64,000 nucleotides of DNA from the NCBI GenBank assembly GCA_016219375.1, contig JACRNC010000023.1, forward strand, positions 186,001-250,000, written 5' to 3'. The notes beneath the pieces were generated by a model, which saw only the letters and a program-made list of their open reading frames with translations, had not been told where the DNA came from and did not search any database. A program made the translations under genes and the position numbers. Positions 59,424-64,000 of the stretch are shown in pieces. The stretch comes from Burkholderiales bacterium. GTDB taxonomy: Bacteria > Pseudomonadota > Gammaproteobacteria > Burkholderiales > Burkholderiaceae_C. Within the stretch, counting starts at the first letter, position 1. Each line of letters starts with the position of its first letter.

Positions 59424-60899
59424 ATGAACACCGAACTCCTCGTCCTCGTCATCGCCTACCTGGTGGGCACGCTGGCCATCGGCGCCTGGGCCGGGACACG
59501 GGTCAAGAGCACGGCCGACTTCGCGGTGGCCGGCCGCAGCCTGCCGCTGGTGATGGTCATCACCACCACCTTCGCCACCTGGTTCGGCGCCGAGACGGTG
59601 ATGGGCATCCCGGCCAAGTTCGTGCAGGGCGGGCTCAACGCCGTGGTCGAGGACCCGTTCGGCGCCTCGATGTGCCTGGTGCTGGTGGGCCTCGTTTTCG
59701 CGGCGCGGCTCGACCGCATGAACCTGCTGACCATCGGCGACTTCTACCGCGAGCGCTACGGCCGCGGCGTGGAGGTGTTCTGCTCCATCGCCATCATCCT
59801 CAGCTACCTAGGCTGGGTGGCGGCGCAGATCACGGCGCTGGGGCTGGTGTTCTCGGTGCTCTCGGGTGGGACGATCTCGGCCTCCACCGGCATGCTGATC
59901 GGCACGGCGTCGGTGCTGGTTTACGTGATGCTGGGCGGCATGCTGGCCGTGGCCTGGACCGACTTCATCCAGATGATCGTGCTGGTGCTGGGCCTGACGG
60001 CGATCGCCTTCATTGCCGCCGGCGAGGCGGGCGGTGCGGACAAGGTGCTGGAGCTGGCCCGCTCGCGCGAGTGGTTCAGCTTCTTTCCGGCGCCGTCGCT
60101 CAACGACTGGATCTGGTTCGTCGCCGCGGGCATCACCATGATGTTCGGCTCCATCCCGCAGCAGGACGTCTTCCAGCGCGTGATGTCGGCCAAGGATGCG
60201 ACCACGGCCTCGCGCGGCGCGGTCATCGGCGGGCTGGGCTACCTGGCGTTCGCCTTCGTGCCGATGTTCATCGTGGCGTCTTCGCTGCTCATCATGCCGA
60301 CCGAGACGGCCGCGCTGCTCAAGGACGATCCGCAGAAGGTGCTGCCCACGCTGATCCTGGGCCACATGCCGTTCTTTGCGCAGGTGCTGTTCTTCGGGGC
60401 GCTGCTGTCGGCCATCAAGTCCACCGCGTCGGCCACGCTGCTGGCGCCGTCCACCAGCTTCGTGGAGAACATCCTGAAGAACCTGGTGCCGGGCCTCTCC
60501 GACCGCCAGCAGCTGCTGGCCATGCGCATCACGATCGTCGTCTTCACCGCGCTGGTGCTGGCCTATGCCATCTTCATGAGCGGCACGCCGATCTACGAGA
60601 TGGTGTCGGCCGCCTATCAGGTGACGCTGGTGGGCGCCTTCGTGCCGCTGACCTGCGGCCTGTTCTGGAAGCGGGCGACCACGCAGGGGGCGGTGCTGTC
60701 CATCCTGGCCGGGCTGGGCGTGTGGGGCGCCTTCCTGGCCGTGCCGGCCTTGGGCGAGGCCTTTCCGGGCCAGCTCGCCGGGCTGCTGTCAGCCGTGGCC
60801 GGCATGTTGATCGGGTCGCTGGCGCCGCAGTGGATTGGTGCGCGGGGCGGGCATCCGGCACACCCTGCTGCGGCCGGCCGGGCCGGCATGCAGGCTTGA
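59424..60899 (+). CDS. Sodium:solute symporter (SSS family)
   Basis: A 491-residue inner-membrane protein with about 13 hydrophobic segments. Family motifs are GRSLPLVMVITTTFATWFGA near residue 37, the Na+ site loop SAIKSTASATLLAPSTSF and GLFWKRATTQGAVLSIL near the end. It imports a solute (family members move proline, pantothenate, acetate or choline) with sodium; the substrate is not evident. It starts at ATG 59424; the 287 bases upstream hold no gene. Confidence 0.93.
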   Translation: MNTELLVLVIAYLVGTLAIGAWAGTRVKSTADFAVAGRSLPLVMVITTTFATWFGAETVMGIPAKFVQGGLNAVVEDPFGASMCLVLVGLVFAARLDRMNLLTIGDFYRERYGRGVEVFCSIAIILSYLGWVAAQITALGLVFSVLSGGTISASTGMLIGTASVLVYVMLGGMLAVAWTDFIQMIVLVLGLTAIAFIAAGEAGGADKVLELARSREWFSFFPAPSLNDWIWFVAAGITMMFGSIPQQDVFQRVMSAKDATTASRGAVIGGLGYLAFAFVPMFIVASSLLIMPTETAALLKDDPQKVLPTLILGHMPFFAQVLFFGALLSAIKSTASATLLAPSTSFVENILKNLVPGLSDRQQLLAMRITIVVFTALVLAYAIFMSGTPIYEMVSAAYQVTLVGAFVPLTCGLFWKRATTQGAVLSILAGLGVWGAFLAVPALGEAFPGQLAGLLSAVAGMLIGSLAPQWIGARGGHPAHPAAAGRAGMQA

Positions 60900-60922
60900 A
60901 TTCACGGGCGGCGGCCTAAAAT
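60896..60922 (+). promoter_or_regulatory. Sigma-70-like promoter before the fmdB-aspS operon
   Basis: TTGAAT (60896-60901) and TAAAAT (60917-60922) with a 15-base spacer, slightly short. It lies at the end of the symporter gene, about 60 bases upstream of the fmdB ATG at 60983. Confidence 0.5.
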
Positions 60923-60982
60923 CCCGGGTTTTCCGCGATCCGGCGGTTGTCCCCCAATTCCTGCGGTTTCCCGAGGTCTGCC

Positions 60983-61309
60983 ATGCCCATCTACGCCTAT
61001 CGCTGCGAGTCTTGCGGCCATGCCAAGGACATCCTGCAGAAGGTGTCCGACCCCGTCCTCACCACCTGCCCCGCCTGCGGCGCCGAGTCGTTCAAGAAAC
61101 AGCTCACCGCGGCCGGCTTCCAGCTCAAGGGCTCGGGCTGGTACGTGACCGATTTTCGCGGCGGCTCCTCCGGTGCATCGGCCACGGCTGCGGCGTCCGC
61201 GCCCGCGGCCAAGGAGGCGTCCGCCGCTTCGGAGTCGTCCTCGTCTTCTTCTTCCGACGGCGGCTCCGCTGCGCCGGCGGCCTGCGGCGGCTCCTGCGCC
61301 TGCCACTGA
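60983..61309 (+). CDS. FmdB-family zinc-ribbon regulatory protein
   Basis: A 108-residue protein from ATG 60983 (MPIYAYRCESCGHAKDILQK). Two CxxC pairs (CESC and CPAC, about residues 8-11 and 35-38) form a zinc ribbon with the conserved GFQLKGSGWYVTDF. The tail is Ser/Ala-rich and ends in a Cys-rich CGGSCACH, which may add a metal site. It precedes a DUF502 gene, aspS and nudB, a common betaproteobacterial gene order. Confidence 0.95.
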   Translation: MPIYAYRCESCGHAKDILQKVSDPVLTTCPACGAESFKKQLTAAGFQLKGSGWYVTDFRGGSSGASATAAASAPAAKEASAASESSSSSSSDGGSAAPAACGGSCACH

Positions 61310-61361
61310 CGCCCAGCCCCGGCTCCTGTTGAGCCGGGCGGCGGCCTGACTGCTCCTCCTC

Positions 61362-62021
61362 GTGCGCAAATACATCATCACCGGCCTGCTGGCCTGGCTG
61401 CCGCTGGCCGTGACGGTCTGGCTGCTGGCCTATGTCTTCGGGCTGGTCGACGGCCTGTTCGCCTCGCTGGTCGGCGCGGTCCAGGCGGTGCTGCCGGCCT
61501 CGGCCCAGCCGGCGCTCAAGAGGCTGCTCGACATCCCGGGGCTCAGCGTGCTGGTGGTGCTGCTGGGTCTGTTCCTGACCGGGGTGCTGGTGCGCAACAT
61601 GGCCGGCAACTGGCTGGCCGGCCAGTGGATGGCCATCGTCCAGCGCATCCCCATCGTCAAGTCCATCTACACCTCGGTCAAGCAGGTGTCGGACACGCTG
61701 TTTTCCAGCAGTGGCCAGGCCTTCCGCCAGGCCGTGCTGGTGGAATATCCGCGCGCCGGCTCCTGGACCATCGCGTTTGTCACCGGTCGCCCGGGCGGCG
61801 AGGTGGGCGGCCTGCTGCCTGCCGACAGCGTGAGCCTGTACGTGCCGACCACGCCCAACCCCACGTCGGGCTTCATGCTGATGGTGCCGCGCAGCCAGGT
61901 GATCGAGCTGCGCATGAGCGTCGATGAGGCGCTCAAGTACATCATCTCGATGGGCGTGGTCGCCCCGCCGCAGCCGCGGCCCGTGCGCCAGGCCGAGCGC
62001 CCCGCGTCGCTGGTCGAATGA
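61362..62021 (+). CDS. DUF502 family inner-membrane protein (copy 2)
   Basis: A 219-residue protein starting at GTG 61362. The two membrane segments (about residues 4-27 and 58-83) and RIPIVKSIYTSVKQVSDTLF plus VYVPTTPNPTSGFMLMV give the canonical DUF502 pattern. This copy is in the conserved fmdB-DUF502-aspS context, whereas the one at 5450 is more diverged (RIPLVRNVYEMARKF). Function unknown. Confidence 0.95.
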   Translation: MRKYIITGLLAWLPLAVTVWLLAYVFGLVDGLFASLVGAVQAVLPASAQPALKRLLDIPGLSVLVVLLGLFLTGVLVRNMAGNWLAGQWMAIVQRIPIVKSIYTSVKQVSDTLFSSSGQAFRQAVLVEYPRAGSWTIAFVTGRPGGEVGGLLPADSVSLYVPTTPNPTSGFMLMVPRSQVIELRMSVDEALKYIISMGVVAPPQPRPVRQAERPASLVE

Positions 62022-62099
62022 ATCCGCGCCGGCTGTCCATCGTGGCGGCCGGCGCTTGCCCTTTTCTGCTGAACTGAACCCTTTCGGAGACACCTTCGC

Positions 62100-63890
62100 A
62101 TGCGTACCACCTATGCCGGTCTGGTGAGCGAACAACTGCTGGGCCAGACGGTCACGCTGATGGGCTGGGCCCACCGCCGCCGCGACCACGGCGGCGTCAT
62201 CTTCATCGACCTGCGTGACCGCGAGGGTCTGGTGCAGGTGGTCTGCGACCCGGACCGCGCCGAGATGTTCAAGACCGCCGAGGGCGTGCGCAACGAGTTC
62301 TGCCTGAAGGTCACCGGCGTGGTCCGCGCCCGCCCGGCCGGCACCGAGAACGCCAACCTGACCAGCGGCAAGATCGAGGTGCTCTGCCACGAGCTGGAGG
62401 TGCTCAACGCCAGCGTGACGCCGCCCTTCCAGATCGACGACGAGAACCTGTCGGAGACCACGCGCCTGACGCACCGCGTGCTGGACCTGCGCCGCCCGCA
62501 GATGCAGAAGAACCTCATGCTGCGCTACCGCGTGGCCATGGAGGTGCGCAAGTTCCTGGATGCCAACGGCTTCGTCGACATCGAGACGCCGATGCTCACC
62601 AAGTCCACGCCCGAAGGTGCGCGCGACTACCTGGTGCCCAGCCGCGTGCACGACGGCCACTTCTTCGCGCTGCCGCAGTCGCCGCAGCTGTTCAAGCAGT
62701 TGCTGATGGTGGCCGGCTTCGACCGCTACTACCAGATCACCAAGTGCTTCCGTGACGAGGACCTGCGCGCCGACCGCCAGCCCGAATTCACGCAGATCGA
62801 TATCGAGACCTCGTTCATGTCGGAGCAGGAGATCCGCGACATGTTCGAGGGGATGATCCGCACGACCTTCAAGAACGTGCTGGGCGTGGAGCTGCCGGCC
62901 TACCCGGTGATGCAGTACGCCGACGCCATGCGGCTCTACGGCTCGGACAAGCCGGACCTGCGCGTCAAGCTCGAGTTCACCGAGCTGACGGACGTGATGA
63001 AGGACGTGGACTTCAAGGTCTTCTCCGGCCCGGCCAATGCCGCCGGGGGCCGCGTGGCCGCGCTGCGCATCCCGCGCGGCGGCGAGATGAGCCGCGGCGA
63101 GATCGACGGCTACACCGAGTTCGTCAAGATCTACGGCGCCAAGGGCCTGGCGTGGATCAAGGTCAACGAGGTGGACAAGGGCCGCGACGGCCTGCAGAGC
63201 CCCATCGTCAAGAACCTGCATGACGCCGCGCTCACCGAGGTGCTCAAGCGCACCGGGGCGCAGAACGGCGACCTGATCTTCTTCGGTGCCGACAAGGCCA
63301 AGGTGGTCAACGATGCCTTGGGCGCCCTGCGCGTGAAGATCGGCCACAGCGACTTCGGCAAGAAGAACGGCCTCTTCGAAGACCGCTGGGCGCCGCTGTG
63401 GGTGGTCGACTTCCCGATGTTCGAGTACGACGAGGACGACGACCGCTGGGTGGCCGCGCACCATCCGTTCACCGCGCCCAAGGACGGCCATGAGGACCTG
63501 ATGGAGTCCAACCCCGGCGCCTGCGTGGCCAAGGCCTACGACATGGTGCTCAACGGCTGGGAGATCGGCGGCGGCTCGGTGCGCATCCACCGCGCCGAGG
63601 TGCAGAGCAAGGTGTTCAGCGCGCTGAAGATCGGCCCGGAAGAGGCGCAGGCCAAGTTCGGCTTCCTGCTCGACGCGCTGCAGTACGGCGCGCCGCCGCA
63701 CGGTGGCCTGGCCTTCGGCCTGGACCGCATCGTGACCATGATGACCGGTGCGGAGTCCATCCGCGACGTGATCGCCTTCCCCAAGACGCAGCGCGCCCAG
63801 TGCCTGCTGACGCACGCGCCCAGCGCGGTGGACGAAAAGCAGCTGCGCGAGCTGCACATCCGCCTGCGCAACGTGCAGCCGGCGGCCTGA
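62100..63890 (+). CDS. aspS: Aspartyl-tRNA synthetase
   Basis: A 596-residue class II synthetase from ATG 62100. An N-terminal OB-fold anticodon domain ([20 protein letters not shown]) is followed by motif 2 ([20 protein letters not shown]), the bacterial insertion domain, and motif 3 ([20 protein letters not shown]). It charges tRNA(Asp) with aspartate; whether it also accepts tRNA(Asn) cannot be told here. Length and motifs are those of bacterial-type AspRS. Confidence 0.98.
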   Translation: MRTTYAGLVSEQLLGQTVTLMGWAHRRRDHGGVIFIDLRDREGLVQVVCDPDRAEMFKTAEGVRNEFCLKVTGVVRARPAGTENANLTSGKIEVLCHELEVLNASVTPPFQIDDENLSETTRLTHRVLDLRRPQMQKNLMLRYRVAMEVRKFLDANGFVDIETPMLTKSTPEGARDYLVPSRVHDGHFFALPQSPQLFKQLLMVAGFDRYYQITKCFRDEDLRADRQPEFTQIDIETSFMSEQEIRDMFEGMIRTTFKNVLGVELPAYPVMQYADAMRLYGSDKPDLRVKLEFTELTDVMKDVDFKVFSGPANAAGGRVAALRIPRGGEMSRGEIDGYTEFVKIYGAKGLAWIKVNEVDKGRDGLQSPIVKNLHDAALTEVLKRTGAQNGDLIFFGADKAKVVNDALGALRVKIGHSDFGKKNGLFEDRWAPLWVVDFPMFEYDEDDDRWVAAHHPFTAPKDGHEDLMESNPGACVAKAYDMVLNGWEIGGGSVRIHRAEVQSKVFSALKIGPEEAQAKFGFLLDALQYGAPPHGGLAFGLDRIVTMMTGAESIRDVIAFPKTQRAQCLLTHAPSAVDEKQLRELHIRLRNVQPAA

Positions 63891-63905
63891 GGCCGGGGCC
63901 AGGCA

Positions 63906-64000
63906 ATGGCGACGGCGGCCCAGGGCCCAGCGGCCCGCCCGCCCAAGATCCCCGAGTCGGTGCTGGTGGTCATCCACACCGACGACCTGCGGGTGCTGCT
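63906..64000 (+). CDS. nudB: Dihydroneopterin triphosphate diphosphatase, NUDIX (N-terminal fragment)
   Basis: The first 31 codons before the window edge. The sequence after the start (ATG 63906) leads to PKIPESVLVVIHTDDLRVLL, the first strand of NUDIX hydrolases of the NudB type. NudB follows aspS in many betaproteobacteria and removes pyrophosphate from dihydroneopterin triphosphate in folate synthesis. The catalytic NUDIX box lies outside the window. Confidence 0.8.
   Translation, partial: MATAAQGPAARPPKIPESVLVVIHTDDLRVL

Noticed and set aside
61125-63977. A 950-codon minus-strand open frame opposite aspS
   Set aside because: aspS is unmistakable on the plus strand.

Overview
The window is a piece of chromosome from a very GC-rich Gram-negative bacterium. 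It is most likely a betaproteobacterium of the order Burkholderiales, near the Rubrivivax/Leptothrix/Ideonella group. That placement is an inference from the codon bias (long antisense open frames almost everywhere), GTG/TTG starts, CTACAAT/CTAGAAT -10 boxes sitting just before start codons, the fmdB-DUF502-aspS-nudB order, and DUF1840, DUF4404, DUF1328 and exosortase-associated polysaccharide genes. I saw no rRNA, tRNA, CRISPR array, transposase or phage gene.

Layout. 1-6.4 kb: start of minD and all of minC (minus), a Tim44-like membrane protein, a cold-shock protein, a metallophosphoesterase/lipid-kinase pair, and small membrane or unknown proteins. 6.7-9.5 kb: a FUSC-family membrane protein. 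9.6-18.7 kb: a one-strand metal-efflux operon (Cys/His-rich exported protein, TolC-like outer-membrane component, small membrane protein, adaptor, HME-type RND pump, two small periplasmic proteins including a cupredoxin, DUF411). 18.8-21.5 kb: a flavin reductase and a divergent arsR-arsC-acr3 operon. 22.0-24.3 kb: a PEP-CTERM protein and a PstS-like periplasmic binding protein.

24.6-43.2 kb is the most unusual part. It holds a two-partner secretion pair (TpsB transporter and a 3615-residue filamentous-haemagglutinin-like TpsA), followed without a strand change by an ExbB-type proton channel fused to an exported DUF2341/LamG-like domain, two ExbD proteins, a TonB-like protein, a large porin and a periplasmic coiled-coil protein. 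The arrangement suggests a giant surface adhesin whose secretion, anchoring or release is driven by a dedicated Ton-type motor. It resembles, from memory, the phosphate-starvation Pdt cluster of Pseudomonas aeruginosa.

43.4-51.1 kb: a Sel1-like protein, a signalling island (stand-alone receiver, NarL-type regulator, an entericidin-like lipoprotein of 47 residues, a CHASE3 histidine kinase) and small conserved proteins. 51.1-56.9 kb: a minus-strand exopolysaccharide block (priming glycosyltransferase, EpsL-like barrel, galE, manC), of the kind that accompanies exosortase systems and so fits the PEP-CTERM protein at 22 kb. 57.0-64 kb: ubiJ-ubiB, a sodium/solute symporter, then fmdB-DUF502-aspS-nudB, the last cut by the window edge.
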